Positions 50,073 through 60,553 of a stretch of 64,000 nt of DNA are shown piece by piece. The translations under genes were made by a program, and so were the position numbers. The notes under the pieces are model-generated. The model saw only the letters and a list, made by a program, of their open reading frames with translations. It made no database searches and was not told where the DNA came from. This DNA is from Bog-473 sp963791995 (GTDB taxonomy: Bacteria; Actinomycetota; Acidimicrobiia; Acidimicrobiales; RAAP-2): assembly GCA_963791995.1 (NCBI GenBank), contig CAWBUQ010000005.1, positions 142,696-206,695 on the forward strand, in the 5' to 3' direction. Within the stretch, counting starts at the first letter, position 1; every line of letters begins with the position of its first letter.

Positions 50073-51230
50073 TCAGGAGAGCGGCTCACCCGCCTCGAGG
50101 CGGGCCCGCAAGATCGTGGCGATCCTGTCCCGGTGAAAGGCGGCGTCGCCGTAGCTGACCTGGTCGAGCTGGGCCCGCTTCACGAAGAGATGCATGTCGT
50201 GCTCCCAGGTGAACCCGATGCCACCGTGGACCTGGAGGCCGATGCCCATGACCCGTTTCGAAGCATCGGAGCACCAGGCCTTGGCCATGCTGGCCGCCAG
50301 TGGCCGCTCGGTGTCGTCGGCAGCTGCGCACCACGCGGCGTAGTACACGGTCGACCGCATGCCTTCGACGTCGACCAGGGCGTCGGCGAGCATGTGCTTG
50401 ACCGCCTGGAACGAGCCGATGGGCTTGCCGAACTGCACGCGGTCCTTGGCGTACTCGACCGTCATTGCGAGCACGCGGTCGGCCGCACCGAGCATCTCGG
50501 CCGAGGAAAGTGTGGCCGCCCGGTCGAGCACGAGCTGGGCGTCGCTGTCGCCACCCAACCGCAGGGCCGGCGTCCCCTCAAAGCTCAGGACACCAAGCTC
50601 TCTCGTGCGGTCCATCGCCGAGAGCGGTGCGGGACGCCCCTCGGTGCGCAGGTCCACGCCATAGGCCGCAGCTCCCGTTACGACGACGGCAACGTCCGCG
50701 GAGGGGGCGAACGCGGTCGGCGCCGTCGTGCCGGAGAGACGCACCTCGCCGTTCGAACCCTGCTCGACGCGTACAGTGTCGCTCGGGGAGCACGCGACGC
50801 AGCCGACCGCGCTGCCTTCGGCCAGCGCCTCGCGCCAATCCTTGGTGCCGGACTCGGACCGCGCCTCGGGCGTGCTCAGCGCGCCCAGCGCCACCACCGA
50901 CGGGAGGAAGGGCGCGGCGACCAGACGCCGCCCGATCTCCTCGCAGAGCACCGCCACCTCGACCGCACCGAGCCCGAGGCCGCCCTCGTCCTCTGGGACC
51001 TCGATGGCGAGCCATCCCTGATCGGCCATCGCCGACCAGGCCGCCGCGTCGTAGCCGCTCGGCGCGTCGGCGGTGGTGGCCGTGGCGGCCCCGCCGGCTC
51101 CGGGCAGCGTGCCGACGACCGCGCCGGTCCCGACGCGCGCCCGCAGCGCGTCCTGACCCGCCATGCGTTCGAGGAGCGTGGCGGCGGCCTCGCGGAGGGC
51201 CTGTTGATCATTCGAGAGGTCGAAGTCCAC
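50073..51230 (-). CDS. acyl-CoA dehydrogenase (divergent, C-terminal-type subunit)
   Basis: 385 residues, intact. GTG 51230 begins VDFDLSNDQQALREAAATLL. The middle beta domain is shortened, and the C-terminal helical part has EYAKDRVQFGKPIGSFQAVK (FAD-binding Arg/Gln region) and QVHGGIGFTWEHDMHLFVKR. This is the FadE subtype that usually forms an alpha2beta2 heterotetramer with a second acyl-CoA dehydrogenase. The divergent gene at 51301 is the natural partner, and one operator lies between them. Confidence 0.87.
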   Translation of the reverse strand: MDFDLSNDQQALREAAATLLERMAGQDALRARVGTGAVVGTLPGAGGAATATTADAPSGYDAAAWSAMADQGWLAIEVPEDEGGLGLGAVEVAVLCEEIGRRLVAAPFLPSVVALGALSTPEARSESGTKDWREALAEGSAVGCVACSPSDTVRVEQGSNGEVRLSGTTAPTAFAPSADVAVVVTGAAAYGVDLRTEGRPAPLSAMDRTRELGVLSFEGTPALRLGGDSDAQLVLDRAATLSSAEMLGAADRVLAMTVEYAKDRVQFGKPIGSFQAVKHMLADALVDVEGMRSTVYYAAWCAAADDTERPLAASMAKAWCSDASKRVMGIGLQVHGGIGFTWEHDMHLFVKRAQLDQVSYGDAAFHRDRIATILRARLEAGEPLS

Positions 51231-51254
51231 GGCGGCGCAGTCTACGGTGATGAC

Positions 51255-51268
51255 TGACACCGGTGTCA
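51255..51268. promoter_or_regulatory. operator-like perfect palindrome TGACACCGGTGTCA
   Basis: The best match to the regulon consensus, symmetric in all 14 positions, in the 70-bp divergent promoter of two acyl-CoA dehydrogenases (25 and 33 bp from their starts). Confidence 0.78.
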
Positions 51269-51300
51269 TCGAACGCGGCGCCTGTGCCATGCTGCGGCCG

Positions 51301-52479
51301 ATGGATCTTCGCACCACCCCCGAGCAGGAGGCGCTGCGCGACGCCTTCCGGGCCTGGTTGATTGAGCACCTCCCCTGGCCCTACGGCGTGGGCCTCCCGC
51401 CCCGCTTCGACGACCTCGCCGAGACGGTCGCGTTCGGGCGCCGTTGGCAGGCCGACCTGGCTGCCGACGGGTGGGTCGGCGTCACCTGGCCCGAGGAGTA
51501 CGGCGGCCGCGGCCTCGGGGCGCTCGAGAACTACGTGGTGATCGAGGAGCTGGCCAGGGCCCGGGCTCCCGAGCTCGTCGGGCGGATCGGGATCAACCTG
51601 GTCGGCCCAACGCTGCTGGCCCACGGGTCGGCCGAACAGAAGGACCGCTTCCTGCCACGCATCCTCTCGGCCGACGAGATGTGGTGCCAGCTCTTCAGCG
51701 AGCCCGACGCGGGAAGCGACCTGGCGTCGCTGACCACGCGTGCGGTGCCTGTCGAGGGCGGCTATCGCGTGAGCGGGCGCAAGGTCTGGACCTCGTACGC
51801 GCAGTTCGCCGACTGGGGCCTCTGCCTCGCACGAAGCGACCCGGAGGCCCCCAAGCGCCAGCAGGGCATCACCGCACTCGTCATCGACATGCACGCCGAC
51901 GGTGTCGGAGTCCATCCGCTCGTGCAGTCGACCGGGGAAGCCGAATTCAACGAGGTGGAGCTCGACGACGTCTTCGTGCCCCACGAGCGCCGGGTCGGGC
52001 CCGAGGGCCAAGGGTGGTCGGTGGCGGGGTCGACGCTGGCCCACGAGCGCGGCATCAATCCGCGCCAACTCGTGATCCACTCGCAGCTCATTGAGGAACT
52101 GCTGCGCCTGGCCAATGACAACGGCAGCTTCGACGACTGGCGCCTGCGTCAGCAATTGGCCCAGGCGGCCACCGAGGTCCGGCTGTTCCAGCTGCACAAC
52201 TGGCGCTCGCTCACCCGCCTCTCCAAAGGCGAGGCTCCGGGACCTGAGGGAAGCGCGCTCAAGCTCTACTGGAGCGAGATGTCCAAGCGGCTGCACGCGA
52301 CGGCGCTCGACGTCTTGGGCCCGGCCTCGCCGCTGTGGGAGGGGGCTCCGGGCAACCCCGCCGACGGGGCGTGGCAGCGGTCATGGCTCTATTACCAGGC
52401 GTCGTCCATCTTCGCCGGGACCAATGAGATCCAGCGCACGCTCGTCGGCGAGCGTGTGCTGGGGCTCCCCCGCGGGTAG
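51301..52479 (+). CDS. acyl-CoA dehydrogenase
   Basis: 392 residues, intact. LFSEPDAGSDLASLTTRAV, VSGRKVWTSYAQFADWGLCL and the C-terminal FAGTNEIQRTLVGERVLGLP are full acyl-CoA dehydrogenase signatures. FAD-dependent alpha,beta-desaturation of a CoA ester. ATG 51301 aligns with the family start (MDLRTTPEQEALRDAFRAWL). The enoyl-CoA hydratase follows after about 56 bp on the same strand, so oxidation and hydration steps are probably co-expressed. Likely heteromer partner of the divergent gene. Confidence 0.93.
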   Translation: MDLRTTPEQEALRDAFRAWLIEHLPWPYGVGLPPRFDDLAETVAFGRRWQADLAADGWVGVTWPEEYGGRGLGALENYVVIEELARARAPELVGRIGINLVGPTLLAHGSAEQKDRFLPRILSADEMWCQLFSEPDAGSDLASLTTRAVPVEGGYRVSGRKVWTSYAQFADWGLCLARSDPEAPKRQQGITALVIDMHADGVGVHPLVQSTGEAEFNEVELDDVFVPHERRVGPEGQGWSVAGSTLAHERGINPRQLVIHSQLIEELLRLANDNGSFDDWRLRQQLAQAATEVRLFQLHNWRSLTRLSKGEAPGPEGSALKLYWSEMSKRLHATALDVLGPASPLWEGAPGNPADGAWQRSWLYYQASSIFAGTNEIQRTLVGERVLGLPRG

Positions 52480-52535
52480 GCGCTCGAAGGTTCTCCCGGC
52501 GCGGCAGGATGGGTAGCAGAGAGAGACTGGGTGAC

Positions 52536-53387
52536 ATGGCAGAACAATTCGAAGCGATCATCTACGAGCAAGACGGCGCGGTGGCAACCATCATCATGAA
52601 CCGGCCCGACATGGCCAACGCGCAGGACTCGCGGTTGATCGACGAGATCGATGCCGCGCTGGACCTGGCCGATGCGGACGACGCCATACGCGTCGTGATC
52701 CTCGCCGGTGCCGGCAAGCATTTCTCGTCGGGTCACGACCTCAAGGCCATCGTGAGCGGCGAGGGGGACGATCCCTGGGTAGCACTGCGCGAGACACCCG
52801 AGGGCAAGTTCTTCCACGAGAAGACGATGTACTTCGACCGCTGCATGCGGATCCACGACTTCCGCAAGCCAACCATCGCCGCCGTCCAGGGCAGCTGCGT
52901 CGCGGCCGGCCTCATGCTGGCGGCCATGTGCGACCTGATCGTCGCCGCCGACGATGCCGTCTTTTCCAACCCGGTGCTCCGCCTCACCGGCGCCGGGGTC
53001 GAGCTGCTCGTCGAGCCGTGGGAGCTCGGAATCCGCAAGGCCAAGGAGTTCCTGCTCACTGGTGACACGATCGACGCCCAGGAGGCCTGGCGCCTCGGGC
53101 TGGTCAACCGGGTCGTGCCACGAGCCGAGCTGACCGAACGGACACGCGAGCTTGCCGATCGCATCGCGTTGGTCCCTGCCATCACGGCGCAGACGGTCAA
53201 GGACACGCTGAACCACACGGGCACGCTGATGGGCAAGCGCGACGCCCTCAAGTACCACTTCATGGCGCACCACTGGGTCCACAACACCGCCACCGCCCTC
53301 GACGCCCTGACGGCCCGCAAGGCCAAGGGCTCGATGAAGGAGGTCAAGGCGGAGATGGACGCGGGTCCGCCACGATCCACGACATGA
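52536..53387 (+). CDS. enoyl-CoA hydratase/isomerase (crotonase) family protein
   Basis: 283 residues. LAGAGKHFSSGHDLKAIV and VQGSCVAAGLMLAAMCDLIV form the CoA/oxyanion-hole region near residues 60 and 120. The usual catalytic Glu segment (FxxPE) reads FSNPVLRLTGAG here, so simple hydration is uncertain; isomerase, hydrolase or another crotonase chemistry is possible. ATG 52536 fits the family start; an in-frame ATG lies at 52509. Overlaps the CoA transferase by ATGA. Intact. Confidence 0.85.
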   Translation: MAEQFEAIIYEQDGAVATIIMNRPDMANAQDSRLIDEIDAALDLADADDAIRVVILAGAGKHFSSGHDLKAIVSGEGDDPWVALRETPEGKFFHEKTMYFDRCMRIHDFRKPTIAAVQGSCVAAGLMLAAMCDLIVAADDAVFSNPVLRLTGAGVELLVEPWELGIRKAKEFLLTGDTIDAQEAWRLGLVNRVVPRAELTERTRELADRIALVPAITAQTVKDTLNHTGTLMGKRDALKYHFMAHHWVHNTATALDALTARKAKGSMKEVKAEMDAGPPRSTT

Positions 53388-54697
53388 GCGAACCGGCACG
53401 CGGGCCCCCTGGCCGGCATCCGGGTCGTCGACGTCGGCACGCGCATCTCAGCCCCGTTCTGCGCCGGGTTGCTGGGCGAGCTCGGGGCTGACGTGATCAA
53501 GGTCGAGCTGCCCGGTCAGGGCGACTTCATGCGCACCATGGGGCCCTTCGTGCCGGTCGACGACGGAGCCAAGTACTCCCTGTCCTGGGCGGTGGAAGGG
53601 CGCGGGCGGCGCGGCGTCACCTGCGACCTGCGCCAGCCCGAGGGCAAGGAGCTCTTCAAGCGACTGGTGGCAACGGCGGACGTGCTCTGCGAGAACTTCC
53701 GCCCCGGCACCATGGAGCGCTGGGGTCTCGGACCCGAGGATCTGCCCGACGACCTGGTGTACGTGCGCATCAGCGTCTTCGGGCAATCGGGTCCCTACGC
53801 GCCGAGGCCGGGGCTCGACCGGCTCGGTATCGCGTTCGGCGGACTGCTGCACCTGACCGGCGAACCCGACCGGCCGCCGGTTCGTCCCGGGGTGACGGTC
53901 TCGGACTACCTCACCGGCGTCTTCGCCGCCTTCGCCGCGGTGTCCGCGCTCTACGGACGCGACGCAACATCGCGAGGATGGCGGCGGCTCGGGTGGCGGT
54001 GGCGGTGGCGACGGCCGCGGCGGAGAGGTGATCGACGCGCCGCTCTACGGGTCCATCCTGCGCATCTTGGAGTGGACGCTGGCCGGGTACGACAAGCTCG
54101 GCATCGTCCGCGGCCGCGAGGGCAACCGCTTGTCGCACTCGGCGCCACTCGACAATTACCCGACCGCTGACGGCGCCTTCATCTGCATCGTGGCCGGGTC
54201 GGACGCCAACTTCGCACGACTGTGCGCCGCCATGGGCCGGCCCGAACTGACCGAGGACCCGCGCTTCGTCACTGGCCGAGCGCGGCGCCCACGGAGACGA
54301 GATCAACGGGATCGTGACCGAGTGGACGTCGGGGCTCTCCGCCGAGGAGATCACCGCCCGGTGCGTGGAGCACGACGTGCCCGTCGGCACCGCCTACAGC
54401 GCGGCCGACATCTTCGCCGACCCCCACATGGCCGAGCGCGGCGACCTGGTCTCCGTCGAGGACCCGGTCATCGGACCGGTGCGCCAGCAGGCTCCGTTCC
54501 CGCGCCTCGCCAAGCACCCCAGCCCGGCGCCGTCCGGCGCGCCGCGGCTGGGCGAGCACAACCAGGAGGTGTGGTGCGGGCTGGTCGGGGTCGGCGAAGC
54601 CGAATTGGCCGAGCTGACCGAACGCGGTGTCGATCTGAACGGGGTCGCGGCGCGCCGGTGCCGGCGTTCCTCGCCGGGGCTCAGCCGCCCGAGCTGA
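53384..54697 (+). CDS. CaiB/BaiF (family III) CoA transferase, several frame breaks
   Basis: About 435 residues, moving CoA between acyl-CoA and free acid. After MSEPARG a +1 step leads to LAGIRVVDVGTRISAPFCAG and GELGADVIKVELPGQGD, then CENFRPGTMERWGLG and AFGGLLHLTGEPDRPPVRPG. A Gly-rich stretch around 53975-54020 precedes IDAPLYGSILRILEWTLAGY. The last part has VPVGTAYSAADIFADPHMAE. Breaks near 53405, 53970-54025 and 54285 are all +1. It overlaps the crotonase gene and is the third gene of the 51.3-kb operon. The 3' end overlaps the convergent GYW-repeat gene by 17 bp. Confidence 0.82.
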
Positions 54698-56174
54698 CCA
54701 GGCGACCCATGTACGAGGCCCCGCCGAAGGCGAAGATGCCACCGTCGGCCGCGGCCATCCAGTAGCCGTTGGTCGCGTTGTCAGGCGCCATCCCCACGAC
54801 CGGTGCCGCAAGCGACAGGTTGCCGGTCGATCCGTCGAACGGTGCCTGCGCCGTAGGTGAAGATGCCGCCGTCGGAGGCCACGAAGCGGTAGCCCTGCCC
54901 GCTGGGCGAGGACTCCAACCCGACGATCGGCTTGTTCAGGTGGATGTTGCCCGTGCTGCCGAAGAAGGGCGCCCGGTAGCTGAAGATGCCGCCGTCCGAG
55001 GCGACCTCCCAGTAGCCGCCGGTCGACGGGTCGGCTGCGATGCCGACGATGGGCTGGTTCAGCGGGTGACCACCCATGGAGCCGTAGAACCCGGCGTCAC
55101 CGAAGCTGAAGATGCCGCCGTCCGAGGCCACCATCCAGTAGCCCCGGCCGTCGGGCGTCGACGTCATGCCGACGATGGGCTTGTTCAGTTTCAGTGAGCC
55201 CGTCGAACCGTAGAAGGCCGCGTTCCCGAAGCTGAAGACGCCGCCGTCGGCAGCCACCAGCCAGTAGCCGCCGCCGTTGGGCGTGGCCGTCATGGCGACG
55301 ATGGGCGAGTTGAGCTGCCCCGAGAGCGAGCCGAAGTTCTGTGCGGTACCGAAGTTGGCCACGGTGCCGTTCGCCTCGACCTCCCAGTACCCCGTGCCGT
55401 TGCTCAGCGGCGCGATGCCGACCGTCCGGGATCCGGAGTCCACGGTCGCAGAGACCTGGCCCCACGAGGCGACGATGTCCGTGGGTGCCGAGCAGGAGCT
55501 GACGAAGATGGCGGCGATGGAGCCACCGCTGTAGCCACTCGACGAGAATGCGGCACCCATGGAGAGCACCGGCGCGCCGGAGGGGCAGCTCGGGAACTGA
55601 GTGCAAAATGATGTCGCGGTGACCCCAACACCCCGACGGGTTGGCGAGGCTGCAGGCCGCGTTCGTGGTCGACGATACCGCTCCAGCCGTCGTCGTACAT
55701 CCAGTAGTAGTCGGCCTCGAGGGTCGACGTCAGTCCACCGGCCCAGATGGAGCCGCCGAAGGTGAGCGGTGCGCCGCCAGTGAGATTCGACGGGAACGAG
55801 GGGTCGGTGCCCGCGTTGGCCCCACCCTGCGCGTAGGAATTGAGCTGCGAGGTGACGTAGTCGATGGGAGGCAGCCCGCGGTCGACCACGCTCGGAGTTG
55901 ACGACGGTGCAGACCTGCTGATCCATCGGCAACGACCCGAGTGACGCCTCGGAGATGCTCATCGGTCCCACGCTCTCGTGGCCGCGTGCATCGTTGATGG
56001 ACGTGAGCCAGTCGCCGCTGTCCGGCGGGATGTTGGCTGACGGGTTCGACGGGCGGCAAGAGTCCCCGAGGCCGCGACGGGTCCGCTGAGCACTCCCACT
56101 CCGATGAAGCTCATGACCATTGCGCCGACCGGCAGCAGAAGCGTCGCGATCCGACGACGAGCACTGGGATGCAC
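54681..56174 (-). CDS. secreted protein: G1/A4-like peptidase domain plus GYW-repeat propeller, several frame breaks
   Basis: About 495 residues. GTG 56174 follows GGGGGAGAGACAGC. The signal peptide is IATLLLPVGAMVMSFIGVGV. The first domain (SANIPPDSGDWLTSINDARG, DYVTSQLNSYAQGG, GGSIWAGGLTSTLEADYYWM, FVSSCSAPTDIVASWGQV) may be a G1/A4-like beta sandwich, but I cannot confirm the Gln/Glu pair. The second domain has about six units such as GYWLVAADGGVFSFGNAAFY plus GSTG, ending FGGASYMGRLVSSGG at 54681. Breaks occur near 56085, 55910, 55690-55620 and 54835. The peptidase assignment is tentative. Confidence 0.6.
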
Positions 56175-56636
56175 GCTGTCTCTCCCCCTCTTGACTCTCT
56201 TCCGAGGTCTCTGTATCGGGAGGGAAGGGCACGAAATGAATGGGACTTAATGCCTAGATGCACCGCTTCGGCGCAGGTTGGCAGGGGTGCGCACTGAAGC
56301 GGGCCTCTGTTGTCGATTCGTTGTCCCAGCGCGTGCGGTCTCGCCCGTCAGCCGGGGCGCGCAGCGTCGCGGCCGGCGCGACACGCGAGATCCGCCATGG
56401 TCTCCCAGGTCGAACCGGGTGCAGGCGGCATTCGCGCAAAGGGTGCGCACCTGTACGGCTCCCTCGGTCGCACCAGGTCGCACCAGGTCGCACCCGGCCG
56501 CGTCTGCCGATCAGCGCCGGAGAGGCCTCCGCGCAGTGTCCGCACGACAGATCGTCAACCCACGCACAACTCTGCGGATTCCAGGCCCACGGGCCCTGAC
56601 GCGGCGCTCGGAGGCGCCGGGGCCCCGGTCCGGCCG
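56175..56636. other. 462-bp gene-free stretch with a short tandem repeat
   Basis: No supported gene. TCGCACCAGG is repeated with period 10 around 56468-56494. The region separates the GYW-repeat gene from the end of the acyl-CoA dehydrogenase gene. Confidence 0.5.
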
Positions 56637-57900
56637 TCAGCCCCGCGGCAGGCCCAGGACGCGCTCGGCCACGATGTTGCGCTGGATCTCGGAGGTGCCG
56701 CCGGCGATCGTGCCGGAGAAGGAGCGCAGGTATTGCACGGCCCAGGCGCCGTCGTAGAACGAGCCCATCGCGGTCTCGAACACCGGACCCGGATCGAAGT
56801 GGGCGAGGTCCCACTCCGTGAAGCGGTTGGGGCCCGGACCGTCGAGGTCGAGTCCCTCGAGGCCCAAGGTCTCGCGCCGCCAGCAGGCAGGCCCGCTGCT
56901 CCGCCTCGCTGGAAAACAGCTTCAAGACCATGTGCTCGGGTGACACCTCGCCGCGCGACGGTCTTGGAGAAGCCGCGGTACCCGAGGCAGCGCATGGCGA
57001 CCGTGTCGGTGACGAGCTTCCCGATTGCCTCCGCCAGCCTCGGGTCGTCACCCAGCGTCTTGCCGTGCCCGTCGGGACGCCGCGACAACGCGGACCAGGC
57101 CGCGGAGCGTGCGCTCCATTTTCGCCACGTTCATGATCCAGAGCATCCCGCGCTCGTGGCGCGAGCGAACCCTGGCTGACTCGCCATCCGTTGTTGAGCT
57201 CGCCCACCAGGTTCTCCTCGGGGACCTCGACATCGGTGAAGAACACTTCGTTGAAGTCGGCGTGGTCCGGGCTGGTCAGCTCGGGCAGGGGGCGGCAGGT
57301 GATGCCCGGCGAGCGCATGTCGATGATGAGCACGCTGATACCCCGGTGCTTGGGCGCCTCGGGATCGGTGCGGACGAAGCACATGCAGTAGTCGGCTTCG
57401 TGGGCGCCCGACGTCCACACCTTCTGGCCGTTCACGACGAAGGCACCCTCGCGGCGCTCCGCCTTGGTCGTCAGCGACGCCAGGTCACTGCCGGCGTTGG
57501 GTTCGCTCATGCCGAGGCACCACGTCATCTCACCCTTGAGCGTGGGGATGACGTAGCGCTCCTTCTGCTCCTCGGTCCCGAATTCGACGATGGACGCGGC
57601 ACAGATGGAGAGGCCCTGCGGGTTGAGCGAGCGCGGCACCTGTCGCTAGGCGATCACCTCGAAGTAGACCATCTGCTCCTCGGGCGTGGCGTTGCGGCCA
57701 CCGAGCTCGGGGGGCCATCCCGGGACCAGGTAGCCCGCTTCGAAGAGCTCGCGCTGGAAGGTGCGCGCCCAGTCCGGCAGGTCGGCCGAGCTCCGGCGCA
57801 AGTTGGCCTGTGCGATCTCGGCGGGTGGCAGGTGCTCGTCCAGCCACGTTTCGAACTCGCGCCGGAACTCCGTGAGGTTCTCGTCGGATGCGAGGCGCAT
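56637..57900 (-). CDS. acyl-CoA dehydrogenase, interrupted by an in-frame TAG and four frame breaks
   Basis: About 415 residues if restored. MRLASDENLTEFRREFETWL opens the protein. NPQGLSICAASIVEFG, MSEPNAGSDLASLTTKAERR, VNGQKVWTSGAHEADYCMCF and the C-terminal AGGTSEIQRNIVAERVLGLP are family signatures. At 57646-57648 a TAG lies in frame between FEVIA and RQVPRSLNPQG. Four further steps, all +1, follow near 57150, 57070, 56945 and 56880. Whether the stop is real or an error is open. ATG 57900 is 10 bp from the operator palindrome. Confidence 0.75.
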
Positions 57901-57909
57901 GGCCAACTA

Positions 57910-57923
57910 TGACACGAGTGTCA
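57910..57923. promoter_or_regulatory. operator-like palindrome TGACACGAGTGTCA
   Basis: TGAC-N6-GTCA with TGACAC/GTGTCA arms, 9 bp upstream of the ATG at 57900. It lies beyond the 3' end of the fused acyl-CoA dehydrogenase gene and so marks a new transcription start. Confidence 0.75.
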
Positions 57924-57961
57924 GAGTGGGAGCGAGCCCGCCTTGCGCCCGGGAGCCAGCC

Positions 57962-60286
57962 TCAGGAGCCCGGCTCCGGGTCACGCGGCTGTCCCAGGAT
58001 GCGCTCGGCGATCACGTTGCGCTGGACCTCGCTGGTGCCGCCCGCGATGGTGAGGCAACGCGTGGAGAGGAAGCCCTCTTCCCACCGCTGCGCCTTCCCG
58101 TCGAGCACCGCGCCGTCGGCGCCGTAGAGCGCCATCCCCATCTCCTGCACCCGCTGCTCGTGTTCCACGCCGAGCAGCTTGCGCACGCTCGATCCACTGC
58201 CCGGGTCGACGCCCGAGAGCGTCCGCAGCGTGGCAGCGGTGGCCGAGCAACGCGATCGATTGCGCCTCGGCGATCAGGTGCCCGAGCCTGGTCTCGAGAC
58301 TGGGCGGGAACGGCACACCGCGCTCGTGTCGCCGCGCCACGGTCCTGATCAGCGACTCCACGCCGTTGCCGAACGACGCGCCCGAGGACATCGAGACGCG
58401 CTCGTTGGCCAAAGTGGTCCGGCCGATGCGCCATCCGTCCCCCGGGATGCCGACGACGGCGTCGTCGGGGACGAAGACGTCGTTGAAGAAGACCTCGTTG
58501 AACATGGCTGCGCCGGTGAGCTCGCGCAGCGGGCGGATGTCGAGCCCCTCGGCGTGCATGTCGACGATGAAGTAGGTGATCCCGGCGTGCTTGGGCGCGT
58601 CGGGATCGGTACGGGCGAGGCAGATGCCGAAGTCCGCGACCTGCGCCAGCGACGTCCACACCTTCTGACCGTTGAGCACGAAGCCACCTTCGACCCGCTC
58701 GGCCCTGGTGCTCAGCGCCGCCAGGTCCGATCCCGCCCCCGGCTCGCTGAAGAGCTGGCACCAGTTGAGCGTCCCGAGAAGGGTGGGACGCACCCAGCGC
58801 TCCTGCTGCTCGGGCGTGCCGTGCGCGATGAGTGTCGGCAGGGCCCAGGCACCCACGGCGAGATGCGGGCGAATCACGCCGGCGGCCGTCAGCTCCTCGT
58901 CGATGACGAGCTGCTCGAGCGGCGACGCACCGCGGCCCCAGGGTCGGGGCCAGTGCGGCATGATCAAGCCCGCCTCGGCGATGGCGACGCGCTGGGCGTC
59001 CGCGGGCGTGGCCGCCACCGCTGCTACGACGTCGTGGATCTCCGCCCGCAGCGCTTCGGCTTCTTCGGGAAGATCCGACGTGAGGTTCCTGCCGCGCGCC
59101 TGCCACCGCCAGCGCCGCCACCTCGTCCTCGAGGGAGCCGACGTCGCCGGCAGCGAGCAGCTGCAGATTGGCCATGGCACGCTTCAGGTAGAAGTGCGCG
59201 TCGTGCTCCCAGGTGAACCCGATGCCACCGAGCGTCTGAATGCACTGCTTGGCACAGTGCGCCGCCGCGTCCAGCGCGACGGCACCGGCGATGCGGGCGC
59301 TCAGGGCCCGATCGTGGTCTGCGTCGTCTCCCCCTTCGCCACCCGCACCTTCGGGCTCGCTCCAGGCGACTGCCGCGTCCCAGGCGACCGCGGCGCATTG
59401 CTCGACGGCGACGAGCATGTCGGCCAGGGCGTGCTTGACGGCCTGGAACTGCCCGATCGGCCGCCCGAACTGCACGCGCACCTTGGCGTAGTCCGACGCC
59501 GTCTTAAGGCACCAGCGGGCCAGTCCCGCGCTCTCGGCCGCGGCGAGCGCAAGAGCCAGCGAACGCACCTGGTCCCCCGGCACCCAGACCTGCTCGGTCC
59601 GGGGCACCGTGAGGCCGCCATCGGGCAGCGTCACCGCGCACAGCGTGCGCGTGCCGTCGAGCGCAGGGAGTGTCGACAGCGCCAGCGGCGCGCCGATCCC
59701 GTCGTCCCGGCGGTCGATGAGCAGGAATCGCCCGTCGCCGGTACCGGTGCCGTCCTCCACCGGCACCAGCACGAGCCGCTGCGTCAAGCTCGCCCAGGAC
59801 CGGACGGACCCCGCCGCTGATCGTCACCGTGCCGTCGCCCGCGGTGTCACACGAAAGCGGTGAACCGCCCACGGACAGCGCCGCGGTGACCGAACCGTCG
59901 GCCAGCCCGGGCAGCAACCGGCTGCGCACGCCGGCGTCGGGGTGACGCGCCAGCGCGGCTGATGCCACGAGCGTGGGGAGCACGGGACCGGGCATCAGCG
60001 CGGCACCCAGCTCCTCGAGCACCACAGCCAACTCGGCCAGGGCGAACCCCTGCCCACCGTCGGCCTCGGGCACGTGCAGCCCGAGCCACCCCTGCGCGGC
60101 CATCTTCTCCCAGACCGCCGCTGTGCCGTTGTCCCCGGTGCCGGTGCCGGTGCCGGTGCCGGTGCCGGCCTCGGTCCCCGCGGCCTCGGCGACCGCTCTG
60201 GGCACCTCGGGCGGGCAGTGTGTCTGCGTCCAGCGGTGTGCGGTGAGGCGCAGCGCCTCGTGGTCCTCCGTGACGGCGATCGCCAC
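57962..60286 (-). CDS. double-domain acyl-CoA dehydrogenase (FadE6-like fusion), three frame breaks
   Basis: About 774 residues: two acyl-CoA dehydrogenase units in one chain. Unit 1: VAIAVTEDHEALRLTAHRWT, AQGWLGLHVPEADGGQGFAL, DYAKVRVQFGRPIGQFQAVK and LGGIGFTWEHDAHFYLKRAM. Unit 2: LIMPHWPRPWGRGASPLEQL, FSEPGAGSDLAALSTRAERV, VLNGQKVWTSLAQVADFGIC and AGGTSEVQRNVIAERILGQP. The arrangement matches the long mycobacterial FadE6-type proteins. A Thr-Gly microsatellite lies near residue 45. Steps of +1 occur near 59790, 59095 and 58215. GTG 60286 follows GGAGGAGGG and overlaps the ferredoxin stop. Confidence 0.82.
60135..60168. repeat. hexanucleotide microsatellite (CCGGTG)5
   Basis: Five full copies of CCGGTG plus CCGG inside the fused acyl-CoA dehydrogenase gene, encoding alternating Gly-Thr. 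Multiples of six keep the frame, so slippage would only change linker length. Confidence 0.85.
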
Positions 60287-60543
60287 TACGTACCCTCCTC
60301 CAGGGACAGCTGGGCACCCATACGCCACAGGGAGATCGCGCCCACCGGGCATCCCTGGGCGGCGATGCGCAACCGTTCCTCGTCGGTGGCCGCCGGATCG
60401 AGAACGACGGCATAGCCCTCGTCGCTCAGATCGAACGAGTCGGGCGCCCAGAACATGCAGTTGCCCGACCCCATGCAGCGGTCCGTGTCGATTTTGATTT
60501 CCAACGGGTCGCTTCCGTCAGCGCCGTCAGGTGTGCCGCCCAT
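60286..60543 (-). CDS. ferredoxin, 3Fe-4S type
   Basis: 85 residues. Cluster ligands Cys23, Cys29 and Cys65 in RCMGSGNCMFWAPDSF and AAQGCPVGA. The position that would hold the second Cys of a 4Fe-4S site is Ser26, so a 3Fe-4S cluster is expected, typical of P450-partner ferredoxins. It sits 10 bp after the P450 stop and overlaps the next gene (TAGTG). It should donate electrons to that P450; no ferredoxin reductase is in the window. Confidence 0.9.
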   Translation of the reverse strand: MGGTPDGADGSDPLEIKIDTDRCMGSGNCMFWAPDSFDLSDEGYAVVLDPAATDEERLRIAAQGCPVGAISLWRMGAQLSLEEGT

Positions 60544-60553
60544 GCGCCTGAAC

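Noticed and set aside
60135..60168. CRISPR-like or contingency repeat
   Set aside because: A perfect hexamer in frame inside a gene encodes Gly-Thr; there are no spacers, and the unit length cannot switch the frame.
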